Source of the DNA: Acinetobacter bouvetii
GTDB taxonomy: Bacteria > Pseudomonadota > Gammaproteobacteria > Pseudomonadales > Moraxellaceae
Direction: 5' to 3'
NCBI RefSeq assembly: GCF_902753875.1
Contig: NZ_CADDTS010000027.1
Location: 62,001 to 126,000 of the forward strand
Length of the DNA: 64,000 bases
Of the stretch, positions 32,209 through 40,330 are shown piece by piece (within the stretch, counting starts at the first letter, position 1; every line of letters starts with the position of its first letter). The translations under genes were made by a program, and so were the position numbers. The notes below the pieces were generated by a model. The model did no database searches. It was given only the letters and a program-made list of their open reading frames with translations, and had not been told where the DNA came from.

Positions 32209-33246
32209 GGCTTTGTTGCATAAACATTCAAAAGCTGAGTTTTCCCCAATCCATTCAAATTTAAGTGACAACTTGGGTGTGAGGTCTACCTAATTCCGTA
32301 AATCTATTCAGAACTGCCACACGTGCATGAATTTCATTGACCTGACTTTGAAAATGTCTTGCCATCAGCTTATCTCCTAATAATTTGATGCAATATATCT
32401 TGGTTTCCACCAAACTGCGACGGTGATAGCCCGACCATTTTTTCCATAGGGTTCTGCCTAAATGTTTAACCGCTTGAAGTAACTCATTTCGTACTATTGA
32501 ACTGATTTTAGAATCTTTCCAGGGCTTGGCATTCTTTCTGGGTGGAATTACTGCATGTGCTTGACGATCTGAAATCAATTGTCTGCTGCACTTCGTGTCG
32601 TACGCCCCATCGATATAGACAGAATCTATTCGCTCATATAGTGGGATTCGATCCAATAAATCACCTAGTACTTGGAATCACTGACATTATTTGTCGTAAG
32701 CTGAATAGCACGTATTTGCAGTGTTTTAGCATCTATAGCAATAAGCAGTTTACGCCATTGCCGACGGTATTCAGGCTGATGTTTCTTACGCTTCCATTCG
32801 CCTTCACCTAAAAATTTTAAACCCATAGAGTCGACGAGTAGGTGTAACCCATCACGACTTTTCTGATAGCTTATCGCAATATCAATATGCTTTTGTCGTC
32901 TACAGAGGGTGGAGTAATCTGGTGCTGTCCAATTCAAGCCACTGAGTTTAATCAGGCTTTGAGCAAAGCCAGTGACCATACGTAAAGAAAGACGGAATAG
33001 AGATTTGATCATTAAACAGCATTGAATCGCTGTATCGGAATAAGTTTGATTTCGTCCGTGCTTGCCTTGTGGTTGTGCATACCATTGGGTCTTTGGATCA
33101 AACCAGATTGAAATATTCCCTCGCTTGATTAAAGCTTGGTTATACGAGGACCAATTGGTTGTACGGTAGATTTTAGGTGCAGGCTTCTTCATCTGGAAAT
33201 TATATTGCTGAAGAAGCCTTCAAGAATAGCTTTGTGCAACAAAGCC
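32209..33246 (-). mobile_element. IS5-family insertion sequence (IS903-like ends), decayed
   Basis: The terminal inverted repeats both begin GGCTTTGTTGCA (32209-32220 and 33235-33246 complemented), and the inner bases stay partly matched. The length of about 1.04 kb and the single transposase frame fit the IS903 group. The 9 bases outside each end (CACGGCCTG and CTTTAAATC) do not match, so there is no target duplication. Genes on both sides lack their 5' ends, so DNA has been deleted next to the element or two copies have recombined. Confidence 0.9.
32261..33192 (-). pseudogene. IS5-family transposase, frameshifted
   Basis: The N-terminal part (32665-33192) starts MKKPAPKIYRTTNWSS and runs to NNVSDSKY followed by a stop. 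The remainder (32261 to about 32670) continues as VLGDLLDRIPLYERIDSVY in another frame. A single missing base in the CCAAGTAC stretch at 32668-32674 separates them. The DDE positions are still readable: LVDSMGLKF, YIDGAYDT and RRSLVETK. The element should not transpose on its own unless ribosomes shift at this point, which is not known for this group. Confidence 0.85.
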
Positions 33247-33656
33247 CTTTAAATCTGCAATTTAAAGATTATCCTGCAAAAAATTATAATGGAAAAAATC
33301 AACCATTAAAGCTGAATCGTGAAAGTCGAAAGTATCGAACTTTATTTAAGGAAATGGTGCAACAAAAACCGAATTTTGCAGGACAATATGTAATGCAAAC
33401 CATAGGATGTGGTGGAGGATGTAGTTTAGCCTTGGCTTATAATGCTAAAACGGGTAAAAGTGCAGTATTACCAAATACATTTGTTGATTGCTATAATAAA
33501 AAGGATGGTTTTACTGCAAACGATATTTTGTACCAAAAGAATAGCGTTTTAATCATTGCAATTGGTAGTCGCTATGGTAATCAGGAAGAATGTGAAACTG
33601 TTTATTACATTATTCAAGACGATCAGTTTAAACAAATATCGAAGTCATGGAGATAA
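33247..33656 (+). pseudogene. Hypothetical protein, 5'-truncated by the insertion sequence
   Basis: The reading frame enters from the element (GTG at 33177) and becomes gene-like only after its end: about 135 residues starting near LNLQFKDYPAKNYNG. Two or more cysteines (TIGCGGGCSLALAYN, CETVYYI) and the pattern of the N-terminus suggest an exported protein that has lost its signal peptide. I do not recognise a family. It could still be expressed from the element, but without export it would be misplaced. Confidence 0.7.
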
Positions 33657-33770
33657 AAATATAGTGTTCCTAAAAACTGGAAAGTAAAACTTCTCAAAAT
33701 GAAATTTCTAATTTGGATCAACATCTATCAAATATTATTCATTTATACAATGGAATGAAACTCTAGATAA

Positions 33771-33850
33771 AATGATTCAATTTTTTCAAAATAACAAAAT
33801 TATGAAAAAATTGAATCATGTATTTATTATATAAAGATATGAAATGATTC
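33771..33850. repeat. 17-bp perfect inverted repeat flanked by a direct repeat (gap 33657-34064)
   Basis: ATGATTCAATTTTTTCA (33772-33788) and its exact reverse complement (33803-33819) enclose a 14-base spacer. AAATGATTC occurs at both edges (33770-33778 and 33842-33850), like a duplication around a small insertion. This is the longest perfect hairpin I found in the window. The rest of the gap is AT-rich with gene debris. Confidence 0.65.
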
Positions 33851-33973
33851 GAACATGAAGAAAGAAATGCTATTGAGACAATTACATTAGAAATTATACC
33901 ACTTGCTAAAATAGGTTTTACTGAACAAGCAATTGAACTTGTAGGTCGCGTAAAAACAGTGGTAAAGCATTGA
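33848..33973 (+). pseudogene. Possible gene remnant downstream of the insertion sequence
   Basis: A 41-codon frame without a start, reading FEHEERNAIETITLEIIPLA then KIGFTEQAIELVGRVKTVVKH and a stop. Composition and amphipathic pattern look coding, but an in-frame stop lies just before it and no start codon is usable. It is probably the 3' end of a decayed gene; chance is possible. Confidence 0.3.
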
Positions 33974-34064
33974 TCTTCAAAAACGACAAGAAAACCGTGT
34001 ATTTTTTGCAAAATATTTTCACTAACTGTGGGGGGGTAAAATAATATTCAGAATATCATTTTTC

Positions 34065-35036
34065 CTAAACCCGTAATTCCACCTTCACCAAAACCAAAGC
34101 TATGCGTTCAATATGCTGATAAGCTGGTTGATCTAATTCTTCGCCAAACACATCGGGATCAATTTCTTCATAAGTCCAGCTTACATTTGCTTTGGATACC
34201 ATCAACTTTTCAAGCTGTTCTAAAAAGGGATGACTGTCTGGCCGAATAGCCACACCTGTATATAAAAATAGGCAACCTTGAGGATTCAGCCGCTCAATAC
34301 CTTCTTGAATGATTCTAAATGACAGTTCACAGCCGTCCATTTGATTACCTCCATGACGATATTGTCTCTGATCAGCATCAATCAAATAAGGCGGATTGGC
34401 AAAAATAAGGTCAAATGGTCCATCAAGATGATCAAATAAATTGCTGTAAATGGGAGCGATATACTTTAAACCTGCAAAGTTTGCATTGATTTGACTATAA
34501 AATAGGGCCTTGGGATTCAGATCAGCCACGATGATTTCTTTGATGTTTGGAACAGATTTTGCCAGCTGAATTGCCGCAGCTGAAGTGCCACAACACAATT
34601 CCACAGCACGTTTAAATGAATGAGAGCGAGCTGCCAAAAACTGTTGCAGATGATATGTAAAGCGATAGGTATCCGGGCCAAAAAATACAGAATCTTGTTC
34701 TATGGTGGGGAAACTAGAATGAATAAATAAATCGTGATCGAGTGACGCGACCCGAACAAGACTGAGGTATTGACCATATTGAATACGAAGAAGCTGATTT
34801 TCTTTTAATAGCGCAAAAAGCTCCGGATCAAGATCCGTTTCTGCAAATGCAAGATTCCAGCCGAAGATATCCTGTAATGTCATTTTCTGGTTTGTTAACT
34901 GACTTTTTCGGGCCAAAATGCGTTGATGAGAAAGTGGCGTTATAGCAGTAAACTGATAGTCTTGTTGTTTTAAAAAGTTCAATAATAAAAGCAAAGCCTG
35001 TTGCTGGTCAGTTTCTATATTTAAAATTTGGTTCAT
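34065..35036 (-). CDS. Class I SAM-dependent methyltransferase (NPPY type)
   Basis: Cytoplasmic methyltransferase of 323 residues. The SAM site (VELCCGTSAAAIQLAKSVPN) is near residue 140 and the target-amide/base motif FDLIFANPPYLID near residue 215. NPPY indicates methylation of an amide or an exocyclic amine, as in PrmB/PrmC or RlmG-like enzymes. The N-terminal 130 residues form a separate helical/beta domain that does not match PrmC. The target is unknown; a ribosomal protein or rRNA is the family-level guess. It is a single gene. Confidence 0.82.
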   Translation of the reverse strand: MNQILNIETDQQQALLLLLNFLKQQDYQFTAITPLSHQRILARKSQLTNQKMTLQDIFGWNLAFAETDLDPELFALLKENQLLRIQYGQYLSLVRVASLDHDLFIHSSFPTIEQDSVFFGPDTYRFTYHLQQFLAARSHSFKRAVELCCGTSAAAIQLAKSVPNIKEIIVADLNPKALFYSQINANFAGLKYIAPIYSNLFDHLDGPFDLIFANPPYLIDADQRQYRHGGNQMDGCELSFRIIQEGIERLNPQGCLFLYTGVAIRPDSHPFLEQLEKLMVSKANVSWTYEEIDPDVFGEELDQPAYQHIERIALVLVKVELRV

Positions 35037-35292
35037 ATAGATTTTCTCTTCTGATTATTTAAAAACAAGTGTAGTGCTATAAGTTTTATTCACCTTTTTA
35101 GCGTGCCATGCTTATATTTCGCAGGATTGAGTTGTGCTTGAATTTTTGAAAATAGATCATTTGATATTCGCCTAATAGACGGTTTTTTTAAGTAAAAATA
35201 TGAGGGAGATTGGTTTAATTTATATTTTTCTTGTATGGATGATGCCAGCTGACTCAATGCTTTTTTGTAAATTAATAATTAAAGAGAAAATT
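35037..35292. other. Intergenic stretch with no convincing gene
   Basis: AT-rich sequence upstream of the methyltransferase gene. The only reading frame is a 35-codon one starting at the ATG near 35200, without a ribosome-binding site, which I do not believe. Confidence 0.6.
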
Positions 35293-35330
35293 AAAAAACC
35301 GGGATGACAATTTTAGTATCATCATCTCGG
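35293..35330 (-). terminator. Terminator after the pirin gene
   Basis: CCGGGATGA (35299-35307) and TCATCTCGG (35322-35330) pair with one G-T, and six T follow when read leftwards. Confidence 0.65.
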
Positions 35331-35378
35331 TACAGGGTTTATAAACAATAATTTATAAGCGCTTTATAATAAATCGCC

Positions 35379-36077
35379 TTAGGCTTGAACTTCAGGCAAA
35401 TCAAACCAGATCACTTGCGCATCTTCCAGCGCTTCAATCTGACCGGCGTCCAGGAAAGCAATTGCGCCGCCAGCTTCTACTGTATGCTCTGCAATTTGCA
35501 CGCTGCCAGAAATAACATGCACATAGTTAATATGCTGGGTTGCTGCAATCTCTAAACTGTTACCTTGCGTAATGACTGCAGTTTTCACTTCGGCTTGCTG
35601 GAGAATATGCATAGGCGCATTTTCATTGGGACCCACAATCAGATGCCATTGATCAGGCTGTTCGCGCGGATCACATTTGATCTGTTGGTAAGTAGGCGCT
35701 GCATCACGTTCATTCGGAATGATCCAGATTTGCAAGAGCTGCACATCTTCATCACCTTGGTTCATTTCACTGTGGCGAACACCGGTACCAGCACTCATCA
35801 GCTGCCATTCCCCAGCAGAAATACCGCCGTGGTTGCCCATGCTGTCTTTGTGAGTAATCGTACCTTTGAGTACACAAGTCAGGATTTCCATATTGTCATG
35901 CGGGTGCTGACCAAAGCCTTCATGTGCCGCAATGATGTCATCATTAATCACGCGCAGCGCGCTGACGCCCATGAGTTTTGGATTGTACCAGCTGCCAAAT
36001 GAGAAGCTGTGTTTAGATTCCAGCCAGCCCATTTTCACGTGACCACGGTTTTCACTCGGATGTAAAAAAGCATTCAT
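35379..36077 (-). CDS. Pirin family protein (YhhW-like)
   Basis: Bicupin of 232 residues, matching E. coli YhhW (231). The N-terminal cupin holds the metal-binding histidines in FGQHPHDNMEILTCVL and the Glu of the same site in VRHSEMNQG. E. coli YhhW has quercetin 2,3-dioxygenase activity in vitro; the natural role is unknown. I use the ATG at 36077 with AGGAG upstream; a start at 36107 would add ten poorly supported residues. It stands alone with its own terminator. Confidence 0.9.
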   Translation of the reverse strand: MNAFLHPSENRGHVKMGWLESKHSFSFGSWYNPKLMGVSALRVINDDIIAAHEGFGQHPHDNMEILTCVLKGTITHKDSMGNHGGISAGEWQLMSAGTGVRHSEMNQGDEDVQLLQIWIIPNERDAAPTYQQIKCDPREQPDQWHLIVGPNENAPMHILQQAEVKTAVITQGNSLEIAATQHINYVHVISGSVQIAEHTVEAGGAIAFLDAGQIEALEDAQVIWFDLPEVQA

Positions 36078-36223
36078 GTTGATGCTCCTATCATTATTTT
36101 TAAACATGGGCTTATTTTAATGGTTTGAAAATGACATAGAAATCATAAAACGGCAACAAATCATCCTATTTTTGCAACGATATTATTGGATGATGTCAAT
36201 CATGTTAAAACAGCAGTTTATAA

Positions 36224-36250
36224 AAAAGCCTGCAATAGATGCAGGCTTTT
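36224..36250 (-). terminator. Terminator after the L,D-transpeptidase gene
   Basis: AAAAGCCTGC and GCAGGCTTTT (36224-36233, 36241-36250) with a 7-base loop; a T run follows when read leftwards, 20 bases past the stop. Confidence 0.85.
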
Positions 36251-36270
36251 CTTGATGCAGCGTAAAGGGA

Positions 36271-37509
36271 TTATTCTAAGAATTTAACCGTTACACCTGA
36301 TTTCACTTTTTTGCCTAAATCATTGGCATCCCAGTTGGTCAAACGAATACAACCGTGTGATGCAGTTTTAGAAATAGCCGATGGGTTTGGTGTACCGTGA
36401 ATACCAAATGATTTTTTGCTTAAACCAATCCAGATGTTTCCAACAGGAGCATTTGGACCTGGTGGTAAAGAAAGTGGTTTAGTGTTGTTACCTTGTATGA
36501 AGTTACTTGGTGAGTAGCTGTACCATGGGTTTTGCGCTACACCAGTCACTTTATACGTACCTGTAGGTGATGGAGTGTCTGAACTACCAATCGTAGCAGG
36601 GAATGATCCAATCATCTGGTTTCGGCTATTGAATAGGTATAATTGTTTAGCGCCTTTATGCGCAACAATCAGGTGAATATCTTCAGGGACTTCATTACGG
36701 ATATTGGCAACGATAATTTTCTCGCCAGCTTTTTTGAAGCTTGCCTTAGGATTTAACTTTTTCAAAAAGTCTTCATCCATGTGGAATTTTTCACCTAACA
36801 TTTCAGTTACGCTGGTGTAATACAGGCCTTTCATTTTGGCTTGTAATGCATAATCGTGTGGAATAGATGCCGCATAAGGACCTTTAAGGTCTGCATCGGT
36901 CAAAGTGTATTCAATAAAGGTCGGTTTAGAGCCTTGACGAGCAATCAAGGCATCCCATGTCTCTTGCGTTAAAATACCTGTTGGTTTGATACCATTAATT
37001 TGCTGGAAGGATGCAATCGCTTTCAGGGTATTTTTACCACTTGCACCATCAATTGCACCTGGAGAAGCGTGGGCATTGTTTAACATGACATGCGCACGTG
37101 CATAAACCGGGAATTGACCTTTACCAATATTTTCATACCATGCCGCATTATTTAGACCATCTAATGTCCAAGATGCCTTAGCTGCAGCAGAGGTATTCGT
37201 TGATGGTGTGCTCAGTGTTTTAGTTGTAGGAGCAGCACCAATTGCAGCATTATTATCTTCAGTTTCTTGAAGATTTTCCAATGTTTGCGAAGCCTTGTTC
37301 AAATCATGTTGTTCTTGAGGCGTAATCTGCGTATTCGCAGTGCTTGCAGCACCTGACGCTGCGTCTGTAGCAAGTGGATCAATCGGATCTTGCACTGCAG
37401 TATTGGCAATCTTTTTAGGATTTAATGGTTGTTCAGCAGTAGATGCGGCGAAAGTAGTACCCGCAAACATGCAACTTAAACTCATGGCGAGTAATGTGCG
37501 AACGAACAT
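36271..37509 (-). CDS. L,D-transpeptidase with peptidoglycan-binding domain
   Basis: Exported enzyme of 412 residues that forms 3-3 crosslinks in peptidoglycan or attaches protein to it. A signal peptide (about residues 1-22, ending AGTTFA) and a low-complexity Thr/Ala linker precede a PG_binding_1 domain (ASPGAIDGASGKNTLKAIAS near residue 155). The YkuD domain follows, with the catalytic block HGTPNPSAISKTASHGCIRL near residue 375, in which the Cys is the nucleophile. I prefer the ATG at 37509, with AAGG nine bases upstream, over a TTG three codons earlier. It has its own terminator. Confidence 0.92.
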   Translation of the reverse strand: MFVRTLLAMSLSCMFAGTTFAASTAEQPLNPKKIANTAVQDPIDPLATDAASGAASTANTQITPQEQHDLNKASQTLENLQETEDNNAAIGAAPTTKTLSTPSTNTSAAAKASWTLDGLNNAAWYENIGKGQFPVYARAHVMLNNAHASPGAIDGASGKNTLKAIASFQQINGIKPTGILTQETWDALIARQGSKPTFIEYTLTDADLKGPYAASIPHDYALQAKMKGLYYTSVTEMLGEKFHMDEDFLKKLNPKASFKKAGEKIIVANIRNEVPEDIHLIVAHKGAKQLYLFNSRNQMIGSFPATIGSSDTPSPTGTYKVTGVAQNPWYSYSPSNFIQGNNTKPLSLPPGPNAPVGNIWIGLSKKSFGIHGTPNPSAISKTASHGCIRLTNWDANDLGKKVKSGVTVKFLE

Positions 37510-37670
37510 GTAATTCAACCTTAAGAATTATTCATTAACTATGTGATAAAACTACGCAAGTATTGCAGAAAAAATGAGGAGATGCAGTATTTGTTTTGTG
37601 TAAAAATTATTTTACATTTACAGCGATCGTTTTTTTGCTGCAAGAGAAGTTACTAAATTTTAGACCTTTT

Positions 37671-37679
37671 TGTTATGAT
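37671..37679 (+). promoter_or_regulatory. Candidate extended -10 promoter of hemE
   Basis: TGTTATGAT is an extended -10 element 33 bases before the hemE start. No good -35 is present, which is usual for this promoter class. It is a sequence match only. Confidence 0.4.
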
Positions 37680-37712
37680 GGTTCGAAGATTAAAAATGAG
37701 ATGGGAAAGTGA

Positions 37713-38783
37713 ATGACGACTCTAAAAAACGATCGTTTTCTGCGCGCTTTATTACGTGAGCCTGTAGATACCACACCAGTTTGGATGATGCGTCAAGCGG
37801 GACGTTATTTGCCTGAATATCGTGAAACACGTGCTAAAGCAGGCGATTTTCTTTCCTTATGCAAAAACAACGATTTTGCCTGTGAAGTGACATTACAACC
37901 TTTGCGCCGTTATGATCTGGACGCAGCTATTCTATTTTCAGATATTTTAACTGTGCCCGATGCTTTGGGTTTAGGCCTGTATTTTGAAGCAGGCGAAGGT
38001 CCTAAATTCCATAAAACCATCCGTACCGAGCAAGATGTCGCAAACTTGCCTAATTTTAATGCCAAATCTGATCTTGATTATGTGATGAATGCAGTCAGTA
38101 CTATTCATTCAGCTTTGGGGGGACAAGTACCATTGATTGGTTTTTCAGGTAGTCCGTGGACATTGGCAACTTATATGATAGAAGGTGGTTCCAGTAAAGA
38201 CTTCCGTTTCACCAAACAGATGATGTATGCACAGCCTGAAGTCCTGCATGCCTTGCTTGATCGACTGGCAATCGCCGTGATTGATTACTTAAATGCACAA
38301 ATTGATGCAGGTGCAGAAGCTGTACAGATTTTTGATAGTTGGGGTGGGGCGCTGGCGCATCGTGAATATATCGAATTTTCACTAAACTACATGCAAAAAA
38401 TTGTGGCTGGTTTAAAACGTGAAAAAAATGGTCGTAAAGTTCCTGTGATTTTATTCACCAAAGGTGGTGGTCAGTGGCTTGAGCCGATGGTAGCCACTGG
38501 TGCAGATGCTTTTGGTCTGGATTGGACCACACCTTTAAATGTGGCACGTCAAACCATCAATGGTCGTGCTGCATTACAAGGCAATCTCGATCCTGCAACT
38601 TTATATGGTACAGCGGCATCCATTGAAAAAGCCACCAAAGCCATGTTGGATGATGCTTATGCAAATGGTGAAAAAACAGGTTATGTCGCTAATTTAGGTC
38701 ATGGTATTACCCAATGGGTCGATCCTGCGAATCCTAAAGTGTTTATTGATACAGTACATGAATACAGTGCTAGATATCTTTAA
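37713..38783 (+). CDS. hemE: Uroporphyrinogen decarboxylase
   Basis: Converts uroporphyrinogen III to coproporphyrinogen III in haem synthesis; cytoplasmic, 356 residues. The signature [14 protein letters not shown] is near residue 23 and holds the Arg residues that bind propionates. The catalytic Asp lies in [14 protein letters not shown] near residue 77, and GGSSKDF and a C-terminal NLGHGI block are in place. A membrane protein gene follows on the same strand 36 bases later, so readthrough is possible. Confidence 0.96.
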   Translation: MTTLKNDRFLRALLREPVDTTPVWMMRQAGRYLPEYRETRAKAGDFLSLCKNNDFACEVTLQPLRRYDLDAAILFSDILTVPDALGLGLYFEAGEGPKFHKTIRTEQDVANLPNFNAKSDLDYVMNAVSTIHSALGGQVPLIGFSGSPWTLATYMIEGGSSKDFRFTKQMMYAQPEVLHALLDRLAIAVIDYLNAQIDAGAEAVQIFDSWGGALAHREYIEFSLNYMQKIVAGLKREKNGRKVPVILFTKGGGQWLEPMVATGADAFGLDWTTPLNVARQTINGRAALQGNLDPATLYGTAASIEKATKAMLDDAYANGEKTGYVANLGHGITQWVDPANPKVFIDTVHEYSARYL

Positions 38784-38819
38784 GTGCTTGTGAGTCAACT
38801 CATTTTTTAGGATTCAACC

Positions 38820-39626
38820 TTGATCAGTATTTTTAAATCATGTTTTGAGTTCTCATTTAAGGCAGCTTCGGCTGCCTTATTTGGGATACTGTTACTGATT
38901 GCATTTGTAGTTACGGCATCTATGGGCAGTCAGGAGTTTTACGGTTTTTTCCGTTATGATTACCTGTTGTTCTACGCACTTACCATTCAGGCCTGTTTGC
39001 TGTATTTAAAATTAGAATCTTGGGCTGAAGCTAGGGTAATTGCCTTGTTTCATATTATGGCCATGGGGATGGAAATCTTCCTGACTCATCCACAGATTGC
39101 ATCCTGGCAGTACCCTCAGCCGGCCGTTTTTAAAATCCTGACCGTCCCTTTATTTGCTGGATTTATGTATTCCGCGGTTGGTAGTTTTTTTGCACGTTCA
39201 CTCAGACTGTATCAAGTGTCATTTGAGAAACTGCCAAGTTTCAGCAATATGCTGGCTTTAGCAGTGTTTTCCTATATCAACTTCATGAGCAAATTTTTTG
39301 TTCCAGATATACGCCTGATACTCTTCGCTTGGAGTGTAATCATTTTTTGGAAAACTAAAATCCGCTTTCAACTGCAGCAACATCAGCTGCAACTGCCTAT
39401 GCTTCCAGTGTTAATGATTTTGGCCTTTATAATCTGGATTGCGGAAAATATCAGTACCTTTTACAAAATCTGGTTGTATCCTAGCCAGGTGGATGCTTGG
39501 CACATGGTTGGTTGGGCTAAGCTGGGTTCATGGTATTTGTTGCTTCTTTTGAGTTTGGTGCTGGTCTTAAAAATATTGGGGCATCGAAGTGAGCAAGGCT
39601 TTTGGCAGCTCAAAAATAAACAATGA
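38820..39626 (+). CDS. DUF817 family membrane protein
   Basis: Integral inner-membrane protein of 268 residues with about seven hydrophobic segments. The family-typical QEFYGFFRYDYLLFYALTIQ near residue 40 and LFHIMAMGMEIFLTHP near residue 75 are recognised as DUF817; function is unknown. The start is TTG with AGGA eight bases upstream, so translation initiation is probably modest. It follows hemE closely and may share its transcript. Confidence 0.85.
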   Translation: MISIFKSCFEFSFKAASAALFGILLLIAFVVTASMGSQEFYGFFRYDYLLFYALTIQACLLYLKLESWAEARVIALFHIMAMGMEIFLTHPQIASWQYPQPAVFKILTVPLFAGFMYSAVGSFFARSLRLYQVSFEKLPSFSNMLALAVFSYINFMSKFFVPDIRLILFAWSVIIFWKTKIRFQLQQHQLQLPMLPVLMILAFIIWIAENISTFYKIWLYPSQVDAWHMVGWAKLGSWYLLLLLSLVLVLKILGHRSEQGFWQLKNKQ

Positions 39627-39774
39627 TTTTTTGTATGAAAAATAATCGTAATCTTTAATGTAAATTGTTTTGCGTTCAGATCATGTTGCAGTTATCTTAC
39701 AAGTGTGCAGGTTATTTTGCACACAATTGGAACAATAAAAAATACTCGGAAATAATCGAGTCTGGAGAAGTGTT

Positions 39775-40245
39775 ATGTTGAAGAAATTAGCTTTAGCTGC
39801 AGTTGTAGCACTAGGTTCCACAGCTGCATTTGCAGATAAAGATGCGGGCTGTGGTATTGGTTCACAAGTTTGGGCAGGCCAATCAGGCAAAGCCCCTAAA
39901 ATTCTTGCTGCAACAACCAATGGTCTTTTTGCCAACCAGTTATTCGGTATCACCTTTGGTACTTTAGGTTGTAGCGGTACAGGTACAGTAACTGCACAGG
40001 CAGTAACATTCACCAATGAAAATTCAGAAGCTTTGGCACGTGATATGGCAGTAGGTGAGGGGGAAAACCTAAATGTACTAGCCGAACTTCTAAATATTAA
40101 AGCGCAAGATAAAGCACGTTTCTTTGCTGTATCTAAACAGAATTTCTCTAAAATTTATTCAGCAGAAAATCACGATTCGCTACAAGTGCTGGCATCTTTA
40201 CAAGCTGTAATGGCTAAAGATGAAGTGCTTAAAGCCTACGTATAA
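39775..40245 (+). CDS. DUF3015 family exported protein
   Basis: Predicted periplasmic or outer-membrane-associated protein of 156 residues. The signal peptide is clear: MLKKLALAAVVALGSTAAFA, cut after residue 20. Mature family residues include the GCGIGSQVW start and the FGTLGCSGTG glycine-rich middle with paired Cys. Function is unknown. AGGAG-type spacing precedes the ATG and a terminator follows, so it is monocistronic. High Ala/Asn composition suggests an abundant exported protein. Confidence 0.85.
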   Translation: MLKKLALAAVVALGSTAAFADKDAGCGIGSQVWAGQSGKAPKILAATTNGLFANQLFGITFGTLGCSGTGTVTAQAVTFTNENSEALARDMAVGEGENLNVLAELLNIKAQDKARFFAVSKQNFSKIYSAENHDSLQVLASLQAVMAKDEVLKAYV

Positions 40246-40256
40246 GACCTGATCGC

Positions 40257-40285
40257 AAAACCCTGTCACTCTGACGGGGTTTTTC
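40257..40285 (+). terminator. Terminator after the DUF3015 gene
   Basis: ACCCTGTCA and TGACGGGGT pair over nine bases (one G-T) with a short loop and a T run. Confidence 0.8.
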
Positions 40286-40330
40286 TTATTTAAAATTTCT
40301 TATTAAATAAAACATAAATATCCGAATTGC

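Noticed and set aside
32209..33246. A composite transposon or active insertion sequence
   Set aside because: There is only one element, its transposase is frameshifted and no target duplication is present.
35200..35307. 35-codon frame starting near 35200
   Set aside because: It has no ribosome-binding site and runs into a clear terminator hairpin of the opposite strand.
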